Shown one piece after another: positions 49,398-57,323 of a stretch of DNA of 64,000 bases (positions within the stretch are counted from its first letter, which is position 1; each line of letters begins with the position of its first letter). The stretch covers positions 847,501-911,500 of the forward strand of contig NZ_CP149926.1 in assembly GCF_037949285.1 (NCBI RefSeq), read 5' to 3'. The notes beneath the pieces are model-generated. The model had not been told where the DNA came from. It was given only the letters and a program-made list of their open reading frames with translations, and made no database searches. The position numbers were made by a program, and so were the translations under genes. This stretch comes from Thioclava sp. GXIMD4216 (lineage in GTDB: Bacteria > Pseudomonadota > Alphaproteobacteria > Rhodobacterales > Rhodobacteraceae).

Positions 49398-51832
49398 CAG
49401 TTTCGGGGTTTGGCACGCAGCGTCGGGTCGGCCTCGCGCGGGTTTTCGGGCCAAGGGTGTTTGGGGTAGCGCCCGCGCATATCCTTGCGCACATCCGCAT
49501 AGGACCCGTCCCAGAAGCCCGGAATATCCAGCGTCACCTGTATCGGCTTATGGCCGGGCGATAGAAGCGTCACCCGCAGCGGCAGGCGTTTGGGGCCGAT
49601 GCTGGGATGGGCCGTCACGCCGAACATCTCCTGCAGGCGGATCTCGATGCCGGGATGTTCGCCGCCATAGTCGATGGGCACGCGCCGCCCAAGAGGCGTC
49701 TCGAAATGCGCGGGCGCAAGGCGGTCGACCAGTTGTAGCTGTTCCCAATCAAGACGGCCGCGCAGGGCGTCGGTGATATCCATCTTGCGCAGGTCGGTTT
49801 CGGTCCGCTTGCCACCCAGATAGGGCAGAAGCCAGTCCTCGGCGCGTTCCATCAGGGAAGCGTCGTCAAAGGCGGGAAGCTCTGCGCCCTCTTGGTGCAG
49901 CAGTTGCACACGCGCCTGAAAGCGCCGCGCGGCATCGGTGAAGGGCAGGCCGATCTGGCGGATACCGTCCAGCGCCCCACGGGCAATCGCCTCGCGCGGG
50001 GCGTCTTTCCAGATCCGGTCATCCAGCACCAAAGCGCCGAAACGCTCCTGCTTGCGGGCGACCACACGGCCCTCGCGGCGCGACCATTCGCAAAGATCAA
50101 CCCATTGGATCTTCTCGCTAAACAGCCCGCGGATCTGTGCCTCGGAAATCTGGGTGCCTTGGCGCAGCATGGCCTCGCGCGGGTCGCCATTGGTATCGGT
50201 GGCAACGATCAGGCGGGCCGAGCCAAGCGGGTCGCCATCGGCCACCTGCACCCCTTTGCCCCCCGACAGCACATAGCGCGGCTGATCGCCAGAACGGCGT
50301 AGCCCCACGCGGTCGGGATAGGCAAGCGCTGCCATCTCGGCGGGCTCTAGTGCTGTGCTATGATCGACCATCTTCGCCAGACGGCGGGCCTCTTGGCGGA
50401 TACGTTCCACCGTGCCGCGATGGGGCTGCCAAGGATGATCGGCGGCAAAGCCCTTCGGGTCGCGCACCGCCTTCAGGCGCAGGGTCAGATCGGCAGGCGC
50501 CCCGCGCAGAGGGTCACGTTCGGCCAGAAGCGCGGCCAGATCGGCGGCACCTTGGCCCGCCTTCAGCAGCATATGGCCAAGGCGCGGATGTAGCGGCAGG
50601 CGGGCTAAAGCCTGCCCGTGGGGCGTCAGGCTGATGCCCTCCAGCGCGCCCAGACCTTCCAGCAGGCTCCGCGCCTCGGCCAGCGCAGGCGCGGGAGGCG
50701 GCGTCAGAAAGGCCAGATCGCTGCCGTCAGACCCCCATTGCGCCAGCTCCAGCGCAAGGCCCGACAGATCGGCCACCTCGATTTCGGCAGGGGGGAAGGC
50801 GGGCAGCGCCCCTTCGGCACCTTTGGTCCAGAGGCGGTAGCAGATGCCCTCGGCCACGCGGCCCGCACGGCCCCGACGCTGTTCGGCCTCGGCGCGGCTG
50901 ACGGGTTCGGTCACCAGACGCGCCATGCCCGAACCCGCGTCAAAGCGCATCCGGCGGGCGCGGCCCCCGTCGATCACCACGCGCACGTCCTGAATGGTCA
51001 GCGAGGTCTCGGCAATCGAGGTCGCCAGCACCAGTTTACGCCCCGTCTTGGCAGGTTCGATCGCGGCACGTTGCGCGGCAAATTCCATTGCGCCAAAGAG
51101 CGGGCGGATGGTCACATCGGAGGGGAGACGGCCTGCCAGCAGACCCTCGACACGGCGGATTTCGCCTTCTCCCGGAAGGAAGGCAAGGATACTGCCTGTG
51201 GTCTCGGCGGCGGCCTGTTCAATCAGCCCCGCAAGCGCAGGTTCAAAGCGCATCGTCCGGTCTACGGGGCGGTCCAGCCAGCGGGTTTCTACCGGAAAGG
51301 CGCGGCCTTCCGACACCACCACCGGCGCATCCTCCAGCATGGCTGCCACCGGACCCGCGTCCAGCGTGGCCGACATCACCACCACCGCCAGATCGTCGCG
51401 CAGCGCGCCGCGCACCTCCCAAACCAGGGCCAGCCCCAGATCGGCATTCAGTGAGCGTTCATGGAATTCGTCAAAGATCACACAGCCCACGCCCGAAAGC
51501 TCGGGGTCGGATTGGATCATGCGGGTCAGGATGCCCTCGGTGACCACCTCGATACGGGTGGTCTTCGACACCTTCGCCTCGCCACGGATGCGGTAGCCCA
51601 CGGTCTGGCCTACCGTTTCGCCCAAAGTGTCGGCCATGCGCTCGGCGGCGGCGCGGGCGGCCAGACGGCGGGGTTCAAGCATCAGGATGCGGCCCTCGAC
51701 CTGATCCATCAGCGCCAGAGGAACCCGCGTGGTTTTGCCCGCCCCGGGCGGCGCCATCAGGACGGCGCGACCCTCGCGGGCGATGGCCTGTTGCAGCTCG
51801 GGCAGGACGGTGTCTATCGGCAGGCGGGTCAC
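49397..51832 (-). CDS. hrpB: ATP-dependent helicase HrpB
   Basis: An 811-residue DEAH-type superfamily 2 helicase of the bacterial HrpA/HrpB group. Motif I APPGAGKTTRVPL, motif II VIFDEFHERSLNADLGL, motif III VMSATLD, motif VI QRRGRAGRVAEG. The HrpB-specific C-terminal region follows (LPYLGGKRTETDLRKMDITD, DYGGEHPGIEIRLQEMFGV). E. coli HrpB has about 810-820 residues, so it is complete. Function in RNA metabolism is poorly defined in any organism. Confidence 0.95.
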   Translation of the reverse strand: MTRLPIDTVLPELQQAIAREGRAVLMAPPGAGKTTRVPLALMDQVEGRILMLEPRRLAARAAAERMADTLGETVGQTVGYRIRGEAKVSKTTRIEVVTEGILTRMIQSDPELSGVGCVIFDEFHERSLNADLGLALVWEVRGALRDDLAVVVMSATLDAGPVAAMLEDAPVVVSEGRAFPVETRWLDRPVDRTMRFEPALAGLIEQAAAETTGSILAFLPGEGEIRRVEGLLAGRLPSDVTIRPLFGAMEFAAQRAAIEPAKTGRKLVLATSIAETSLTIQDVRVVIDGGRARRMRFDAGSGMARLVTEPVSRAEAEQRRGRAGRVAEGICYRLWTKGAEGALPAFPPAEIEVADLSGLALELAQWGSDGSDLAFLTPPPAPALAEARSLLEGLGALEGISLTPHGQALARLPLHPRLGHMLLKAGQGAADLAALLAERDPLRGAPADLTLRLKAVRDPKGFAADHPWQPHRGTVERIRQEARRLAKMVDHSTALEPAEMAALAYPDRVGLRRSGDQPRYVLSGGKGVQVADGDPLGSARLIVATDTNGDPREAMLRQGTQISEAQIRGLFSEKIQWVDLCEWSRREGRVVARKQERFGALVLDDRIWKDAPREAIARGALDGIRQIGLPFTDAARRFQARVQLLHQEGAELPAFDDASLMERAEDWLLPYLGGKRTETDLRKMDITDALRGRLDWEQLQLVDRLAPAHFETPLGRRVPIDYGGEHPGIEIRLQEMFGVTAHPSIGPKRLPLRVTLLSPGHKPIQVTLDIPGFWDGSYADVRKDMRGRYPKHPWPENPREADPTLRAKPRN

Positions 51833-51836
51833 GGGA

Positions 51837-52571
51837 TCAGCGCCGTTTCAGACGGCCTTCGCCATAGATCGTGTCGGTGGTGATCTCGGTCACTTCCAGC
51901 CGCCCGTTGCCCGTCGGGCTATAGGTCAGCGTGAAGGGGAAGACGGATTTCTTGGCCATGTCCGATTTCGAGAACCCCGCAAGGCGGCGGTATTCGCCGG
52001 TGCAGACCACGGTATTGCCCTGCTTTTGCGGCGCATTCAGCGTGACCTGACTGCGGCGGGTGCCATCAAAGATCTGCTCGGAGCGGTTGCAGGCCTCATC
52101 GGGGGTCACCGAGCGCAGCACCGAATAAAGCGCGGTCAGCGGATCAACCGTGCCATGCTGCCGGGTCGGGTCCAGATCGGTGCTGCGGGGCTTGCGCGGC
52201 GGCTCCTGACTGACCGAAATCGGCGTGCCGCGGTTATAGACCATCGTGGAGACGCGGTCGCGGTCGGGGGTGTCGGCTTTTTCGACATAGCGGGTCGGGG
52301 TGAAGCGGCTGCCGGTGATATGTCCGCTGGTGGTGGCATCATAGCGCAGCTTGCGCAGGAACCCCAGCAGGCCCGAGGTCTGCAATGTGCCATTGGCCCC
52401 GTAGCCGTTATTCTCGACCTTGCCATTGATCAGCAATTCGCCCGCTTTCAGCCCCTTGAGCTGCACATCGAACACGATCTGGTCGCTCTGGTCGGCCCGT
52501 GCCATCTGCCCGAAGGCCAGCAGGGCCAGTGTTGTGGCGAGGCCGATTTTGCGCGCAATCCGTGATCTCAT
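51837..52571 (-). CDS. DUF3108 family exported protein
   Basis: A 244-residue protein with a Sec signal peptide (MRSRIARKIGLATTLALLAF then GQMARADQ, cleavage after ARA). The mature chain shows DUF3108 features: DVQLKGLKAGELLINGKVEN, LRKLRYDATTSGHI, DPLTALYSVLRSV and a C-terminal VFPFTLTYSPTGNGRLEVTE. Predicted beta-rich envelope protein of unknown function. Downstream of it, four bases away, is hrpB, so they are probably one operon. Confidence 0.85.
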   Translation of the reverse strand: MRSRIARKIGLATTLALLAFGQMARADQSDQIVFDVQLKGLKAGELLINGKVENNGYGANGTLQTSGLLGFLRKLRYDATTSGHITGSRFTPTRYVEKADTPDRDRVSTMVYNRGTPISVSQEPPRKPRSTDLDPTRQHGTVDPLTALYSVLRSVTPDEACNRSEQIFDGTRRSQVTLNAPQKQGNTVVCTGEYRRLAGFSKSDMAKKSVFPFTLTYSPTGNGRLEVTEITTDTIYGEGRLKRR

Positions 52572-52719
52572 GATGGTCCTTTCGTCGTGACGAAATCTGC
52601 AGCCCTTTCGGCTATGGGCTGGACATATACCTTTTGCGCGATGCAAGAAACAGAGAGCGTTTCACACATGCTCACATCTTTACGCTTGGTAGCGACGATT
52701 GGCCGATGGGAGGAAAGCT

Positions 52720-53697
52720 ATGCGCAATACCGCCGAGGATCTGGCTCAGGGAATTCTTGCGGGTGACAGGCGCGCTTTGGCGCGTGGCATTACCTTGATC
52801 GAATCGAACCGTGCCGACCATCGGGCCGAGGCCTTGCGGCTGCTGGATATGCTGGCCGGTCAGGGCGCCGCGCTGCGGGTCGGGCTTTCGGGCACGCCCG
52901 GTGTGGGCAAATCGACCTTTATCGAGAGCTTCGGTCTGATGCTGACAGGGCAGGGCAAGAAGGTGGCCGTGCTGGCGGTGGACCCGTCTTCGGCGCGTTC
53001 GGGCGGGTCGATCCTTGGCGACAAGACGCGGATGGAGCAGCTCTCGCGCGACCCCAACGCCTTTATCCGCCCCTCGCCGTCGCAGGCGCATCTGGGGGGC
53101 GTGGCGCGGCGCACCCGCGAGGCGATCCTGCTGTGCGAGGCGGCGGGCTTCGACCTGATCCTGATCGAGACGGTCGGGGTGGGGCAGTCCGAGACGCTGG
53201 TGGCCGATATGGTCGATCTTTTCGTGCTGCTGATGGCCCCTGCGGGGGGCGATGAATTGCAGGGCGTCAAACGCGGCATCATGGAGATGGCCGACATCCT
53301 CTTGGTGAATAAGGCGGATGGGGACCTGAAGATGACGGCAATGCGCACGGTGGCCGATTATGCCGGTGCGCTGCGGCTTTTGCGCAAGCGCCCGCAAGAT
53401 CCCGAAGGCTTTCCCAAGGCGATGGCGGTTTCCGCGCTGGAAGAGGCGGGGCTGGAAAAAGCATGGGACGAGATCTGCGCCTTGGCGCAGTGGCGCAAGG
53501 AGGAGGGGTTCTTTGCCAGCCGCCGCGCCGAGCAGGCCCGCCACTGGTTCGAGGCCGAGGTGCGTGAGGGGTTGCTTGCCCGCCTTCGCACCGACCCCGA
53601 GATCCGTGCGAAGATGGCCGGATTGGGGGATCAGGTCGCGCAGGGCCGGACCGCGCCTGCGGTGGCGGCCGCCAGTATGCTGGACCTGCTGGGCTGA
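52720..53697 (+). CDS. meaB: MeaB-type GTPase (methylmalonyl-CoA mutase chaperone)
   Basis: A 325-residue G3E-family GTPase that protects and gates cobalamin loading of B12-dependent mutases such as methylmalonyl-CoA mutase, important in propionyl-CoA and ethylmalonyl-CoA metabolism. Walker A GLSGTPGVGKSTFIES, then AVLAVDPSSARSGGSILGDK, LILIETVGVGQSE and the base motif LLVNKADGD. GGGAGGAAAGC precedes the ATG at 52720. The mutase genes are not in this window. Confidence 0.93.
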   Translation: MRNTAEDLAQGILAGDRRALARGITLIESNRADHRAEALRLLDMLAGQGAALRVGLSGTPGVGKSTFIESFGLMLTGQGKKVAVLAVDPSSARSGGSILGDKTRMEQLSRDPNAFIRPSPSQAHLGGVARRTREAILLCEAAGFDLILIETVGVGQSETLVADMVDLFVLLMAPAGGDELQGVKRGIMEMADILLVNKADGDLKMTAMRTVADYAGALRLLRKRPQDPEGFPKAMAVSALEEAGLEKAWDEICALAQWRKEEGFFASRRAEQARHWFEAEVREGLLARLRTDPEIRAKMAGLGDQVAQGRTAPAVAAASMLDLLG

Positions 53698-53723
53698 GAT
53701 GCGCCCCGGAAGGGCGCATCTTT
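53698..53723 (+). terminator. Rho-independent terminator after meaB
   Basis: GATGCGCCC (53698-53706), CGGAA loop, GGGCGCATC (53712-53720), then TTT. It starts at the base after the meaB stop. Confidence 0.75.
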
Positions 53724-53731
53724 GCGGTGGG

Positions 53732-54271
53732 TCAGTTGCCCTGAGACATATGGTTCATGCCGCTATGCGACATTCCCAGCATAGCGTTCTGGCCCTGCAT
53801 GGCGCTCTGACCATGCATCGCGCTATGATCCATACCGGCTTCGCCCATCGTGACTTGCATATCGACCGTGACGGGATCGGCGTTTTTGAAATCGAGCACG
53901 ACCTGCACATGATCGCCCTCTTTCAGCGGGGCTTTCAATCCCATGAACATGATATGGTCGCCCCCGCGGGCCAGCGCATGCGTGCCCTGCGCCGGAATGG
54001 CGAATCCTTCCGGCACGGCCAGCATCTGCATCATGCCGTCGGCGGCTTCCTTATGGGTATGTAGCTCGGTCCGGTCGGCAATGTCGGAATGCGCCGCAAC
54101 AAGCTGGTCGGCGGTGTCGGACTGGTTCTCGATGGTCATGAAGGCCGCGCCGGATTTGGCGACGGGGGAAGAGACGCGCATATAGGCGTCATGGATAAGG
54201 ATGCCATCAGCAAAAGCGGGCAGGCCAAAGGCAAGGGTGGCCGTGGCGGCCAGAAGCATAGAGCGGATCAT
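53732..54271 (-). CDS. PCu(A)C-type periplasmic copper chaperone with Met/His-rich tail
   Basis: A 179-residue exported Cu+ chaperone. The signal peptide is MIRSMLLAATATLAFGLPAF followed by ADG. The PCu(A)C copper site is formed by ELHTHKEAADGMMQM and, further on, RGGDHIMFMGLKAPL (the H-x-M-x-n-H-x-M arrangement). The C-terminal 35 residues are a Met/His/Gln tail with repeating QSAM, QNAM, SHSGMNHM units that could bind more copper. These proteins help metallate CuA or CuB sites of oxidases, fitting the cbb3 genes in the window. Confidence 0.9.
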   Translation of the reverse strand: MIRSMLLAATATLAFGLPAFADGILIHDAYMRVSSPVAKSGAAFMTIENQSDTADQLVAAHSDIADRTELHTHKEAADGMMQMLAVPEGFAIPAQGTHALARGGDHIMFMGLKAPLKEGDHVQVVLDFKNADPVTVDMQVTMGEAGMDHSAMHGQSAMQGQNAMLGMSHSGMNHMSQGN

Positions 54272-54319
54272 GGAACTCTCCTGAAAGATCGCGTCGGGTG
54301 TCGGTAACAGAAACGGATG

Positions 54320-54676
54320 TCAGACGACCGAGGCAGGAGGATCGCGCGCTTTGGGAGGAACGGAATGCGTGCCGCGCAGGCGCGCCGTGATCGGGGCAGG
54401 GGCGAAACGGTGCATACCCTCGGGGCGGATAAGCGCCGGCGCTGTCGGTACAAGCGATGCCAGAAGCGCCAACGCCATATCCGGACAGATCTTCACATGG
54501 CGAATCGGCGTGCCATTGGCGTCGACCGTAACAGTGACCAGCCCCTGACCGCTACAGAGCACGATCTGGCCTGCCGCACGGGTCTGGCCACGTGCTGACG
54601 CGAATTCAACGCTGGTCAGCGCGAAGACAGCTGCCAGAAAAAGGATCAGAAAGGGCAGTTGCCGCAGCATTCTCAT
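54320..54676 (-). CDS. Small exported protein beside the copper chaperone
   Basis: A 118-residue protein with an N-terminal hydrophobic signal (MRMLRQLPFLILFLAAVFAL). The mature part has two well-separated Cys (QIVLCSGQGLVTVTV and VKICPDMALALLAS) and a Pro/Arg-rich end. The LCSGxG pattern resembles DUF2946 proteins found near copper genes; I am not certain. It sits upstream of the PCu(A)C gene (48 bases) in the same direction, suggesting an operon. Start could be 54676 or 54670. Confidence 0.6.
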   Translation of the reverse strand: MRMLRQLPFLILFLAAVFALTSVEFASARGQTRAAGQIVLCSGQGLVTVTVDANGTPIRHVKICPDMALALLASLVPTAPALIRPEGMHRFAPAPITARLRGTHSVPPKARDPPASVV

Positions 54677-54746
54677 GGAACGGGTTATAGGATGTGCCAG
54701 CCTGCCGGCCAAATGATTTCAATCAACTTGGCCGTGTCGTCGTAAT

Positions 54747-54775
54747 GAAAAACCCCGCGCCTGAGGCACGGGGTT
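54747..54775 (-). terminator. Rho-independent terminator of rpmB
   Basis: Read leftward, AACCCCGTGCC (54775-54765), loop, GGCGCGGGGTT (54761-54751) form a stem with one mismatch, followed by a T run (plus-strand A at 54748-54752). Confidence 0.82.
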
Positions 54776-54800
54776 CGGTAATCCGTCAGGATCGCAGGGA

Positions 54801-55088
54801 TCAGGCTGCTGCCTGTGCCTTGACGATGGCCTTTTTGATTTTCAGAGCGTTGACCGACAGGTCTGCGTCTTTTGCTTTGGCAAGGAACGCATCCAGACCG
54901 CCACGGTGGTCGACCGAGCGCAGGCCATGAGCCGAGACGCGCAGCTTGAACGACTGACCGAGGGTCTCGGAGATCAGGCTTACATCATTGAGGTTCGGCA
55001 GGAAGCGGCGACGCGACTTGTTGTTCGCGTGGCTTACAGTGTTGCCCGTCATCGGGCCTTTGCCGGTTAGTTCGCAAACGCGCGACAT
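54801..55088 (-). CDS. rpmB: 50S ribosomal protein L28
   Basis: A 95-residue L28 of the large ribosomal subunit. It begins [20 protein letters not shown], followed by [15 protein letters not shown], the canonical L28 N-terminus, and [15 protein letters not shown] in the second half. It is longer than E. coli L28 (78 residues), as in other alphaproteobacteria. Single gene with its own terminator. Confidence 0.97.
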   Translation of the reverse strand: MSRVCELTGKGPMTGNTVSHANNKSRRRFLPNLNDVSLISETLGQSFKLRVSAHGLRSVDHRGGLDAFLAKAKDADLSVNALKIKKAIVKAQAAA

Positions 55089-55262
55089 GGCATCATCCTT
55101 TGTTTCCATATGGGCGAAGATCGCCCGTTTTCGCAACATATGAAGGCGCCGCAAGAGCAGCGCCCAGAATTCTGTCCGCGGGAAATACGAGTAAATGCGG
55201 CTCAGGTCAAGCGATTCATCGCTGAATACGCCGCCTCCCCTGCAGGTTTTTGCGCAGTTTGC

Positions 55263-55964
55263 CTATGCCAGCAGCTTGTCCACCCAGTCTGGCACAAGTT
55301 CTGTGGCAGGACCATGACGGGATTCGTCAAAACGTGACGTCCCCGAAGAGGGGTCAAGGTTCAGTTCCAGCGTGGCCACTCCGGCCCGCGAAGCATCCTG
55401 TACGAACCCCGCCGCCGGATAGACATTGCCCGAGGTCCCGATCGAGACGAACAGGTCCGCGGCGCGCAGGGCCGTCCAGATTTCGTCCATGCGGTAGGGC
55501 ATCTCGCCGAACCAGACGATATCGGGGCGGGTCGCGCGCTGGCCGCATTCGGGGCAGGGGGTGCTGGCCTGCATCACCTCGGGCGCGGGCCAGCGTGCGC
55601 CGCAGGCATGGCACAGCGCGCCATACAGGCTGCCATGCATATGGATGACATTTTGCGAACCGCCTCTTTCATGCAGGTCATCCACATTCTGCGTGACAAT
55701 CAGCACCTCATAGCGCGGGTCGGCCGCAAGTCTGGCCAGCGCGATATGGGCGGCATTGGGCTGGGCGGCACTGGAGGCCGCGCGGCGCATGTTATAGAAT
55801 TCATGCACCAGCTCCGGGTCGGCCTCGAACCCTTCCGGCGTGGCCACATCCTCGATCCGGTGATCTTCCCATAGCCCGTCCGACGCGCGGAAGGTGCGGA
55901 TGCCGCTTTCGGCGGAAATACCGGCACCGGTGAGAATCACGATCTTCTGTACGGGCTTGGCCAT
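55263..55964 (-). CDS. cobB: Sir2-family NAD-dependent protein deacylase (CobB-like)
   Basis: A 233-residue class III sirtuin. NAD loop ILTGAGISAESGIRTFR, catalytic region VTQNVDDLHERGG and HMHGSL with the active His, zinc site from CHACG and CPECG, and IGTSGNVYPAAGF. FYNMRR holds the Tyr-x-x-Arg pair that recognises acyl groups with a carboxylate, so desuccinylase activity is possible besides deacetylation. It regulates metabolic enzymes by lysine deacylation. Divergent from the phosphatase gene, 27 bases apart. Confidence 0.94.
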   Translation of the reverse strand: MAKPVQKIVILTGAGISAESGIRTFRASDGLWEDHRIEDVATPEGFEADPELVHEFYNMRRAASSAAQPNAAHIALARLAADPRYEVLIVTQNVDDLHERGGSQNVIHMHGSLYGALCHACGARWPAPEVMQASTPCPECGQRATRPDIVWFGEMPYRMDEIWTALRAADLFVSIGTSGNVYPAAGFVQDASRAGVATLELNLDPSSGTSRFDESRHGPATELVPDWVDKLLA

Positions 55965-55991
55965 AGTATTCTCCTGCTTTAGGGTCCTCCT

Positions 55992-56441
55992 ATGCGTATC
56001 CTGTTTCTCTGCTTAGGCAATATCTGCCGCTCCCCTGCCGCCGAAGGCGTGTTTCGCGATATGGCGCGGGAGGCGGGTCTGGCGGTGGTCACCGATTCGG
56101 CGGGCACCGGTGGCTGGCATGTGGGCGAACCGCCCTATGGCCCGATGCAAGCTGCGGCACGGGCGTGTGGCTATGATCTGTCGGATTTGCGCGCCCGCCA
56201 GTTGCAGGCTGCGGATTTTACCCGATTCGATCTGATTCTGGCGATGGACCGGCAAAATCTGGCGGATGCCCGCGCTTTGGCACCGCGCTCTGGCGGGGCG
56301 GAGCTGCGGCTGTTCCTGCCGGAGGATCTGGCCGCGGGCGAGGTGCCGGACCCCTATTATACCCGTGATTTCGACGGGGTCCTGCACCTGATCGAGGCGG
56401 GGTCCCGGCATGTGATAGAGCGTCTTCAGGCGCGGGGCTGA
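55992..56441 (+). CDS. Low molecular weight protein-tyrosine phosphatase
   Basis: A 149-residue phosphatase. The P-loop is FLCLGNICRSPAAEGVF (C-x5-R-S) at the N-terminus and the general acid Asp is in EVPDPYYTRDFDGVL (DPYY). Family members remove phosphate from tyrosine or act on small molecules; some regulate exopolysaccharide kinases. No cognate kinase is next to it. Start at ATG 55992. Confidence 0.93.
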   Translation: MRILFLCLGNICRSPAAEGVFRDMAREAGLAVVTDSAGTGGWHVGEPPYGPMQAAARACGYDLSDLRARQLQAADFTRFDLILAMDRQNLADARALAPRSGGAELRLFLPEDLAAGEVPDPYYTRDFDGVLHLIEAGSRHVIERLQARG

Positions 56442-56492
56442 GACGAAAACGGGCCGGAAAACCGGCCCGATCCATATGCAGAGCGATGCAGC

Positions 56493-56801
56493 TTAGCCGC
56501 AATAGCCCTCTGCCGCAGAAACGAAATTCTTGTAGCGCGCCCAGAAGTCCGTATCGGAGGGGCGGCTGGAGGTGCGGACCTCCTGGGCTTTGTCGGGGTC
56601 GGTGAAAAACTTGGCGGCGCGGCGTTGGTCGCTATTGCTGAGCGTGATGTCCGCGACATTCTGGATGCAGCTGCACAGCTCGGAATTCGAGGTGCGTCCG
56701 CCTTGCTGGCAGGCGCGGTCCAGCGGGCCGGCCTTGGCGATGGAGCCCATGCACAGGCTAAGGGTGAACGCAGTGGCTGCGATCCGGATGACGTTTTTCA
56801 T
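56493..56801 (-). CDS. Small exported protein of unknown function
   Basis: A 102-residue protein: signal peptide MKNVIRIAATAFTLSLCMGS followed by IAKAGP (cleavage after AKA). The mature part has paired Cys (RACQQGG, ELCSCIQNVAD) and a C-terminal GYCG, so probably two disulfides. Proteins like this are widespread in Rhodobacteraceae and are often labelled as arginine transporters without reason; nothing in the sequence supports transport. Confidence 0.72.
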   Translation of the reverse strand: MKNVIRIAATAFTLSLCMGSIAKAGPLDRACQQGGRTSNSELCSCIQNVADITLSNSDQRRAAKFFTDPDKAQEVRTSSRPSDTDFWARYKNFVSAAEGYCG

Positions 56802-56929
56802 GCTCTGCCTCGATGTTTTTGGGTCGATTTTATGGGCGCTGCTCGCACATCTTTAATTTGCCAAGATAGTTAACAAAATATGAATGACATCTCAAAGCTC
56901 GCATGTGCCGCTCGCCGGAACGTGAAGTC

Positions 56930-57118
56930 TTATTCGATGATTTCTGCCGGATAGCCCGCGCCTTTCAGGGCTGCCAGAACGGTCTCGGGGGGCAGGCCGG
57001 TGACTTCGACCTCTTTGTCTTCCAGAAAGACGTCCGCCTTGCCGCCAACCTCTTCGATGGCGCTTTCGACAGCCGCTTTGCAATGGTTGCAGGTCATAGT
57101 GGGCACGGACAGGATCAT
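56930..57118 (-). CDS. Heavy-metal-associated domain copper chaperone (CopZ-like)
   Basis: A 62-residue ferredoxin-like HMA protein, MILSVPTMTCNHCKAAVESA, with the Cu+-binding TMTCNHC (MxCxxC) loop, then VEVTGLPPETVLAALKGAGY. AAGGAGACC precedes the ATG. It probably passes Cu+ to a P-type ATPase; the only such ATPase here, CcoI, is far away. Confidence 0.9.
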   Translation of the reverse strand: MILSVPTMTCNHCKAAVESAIEEVGGKADVFLEDKEVEVTGLPPETVLAALKGAGYPAEIIE

Positions 57119-57323
57119 GGCGGTCTCCTTGGGATGATACCTGCCTTAACTTGCGCGGCCTTCGCGAAAGGTCAATGGATTCGCATGAATTGGCCCCGTG
57201 ACATGCGCGGAAGGCTTGCCAAACCCTTTTCCACAGGCCATAGCGGGTCATTCTCGGGTAGCTTAGGGCCTGCCCTGTGAATTTCTCTTCCCGCAACGTC
57301 GAAACCTATATATATCGCGCGCC

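Noticed and set aside
47313-49454. A 713-codon open frame antisense to the DEAD-box helicase gene
   Set aside because: Shadow of a certain helicase gene; overlaps terminators and both neighbouring genes.
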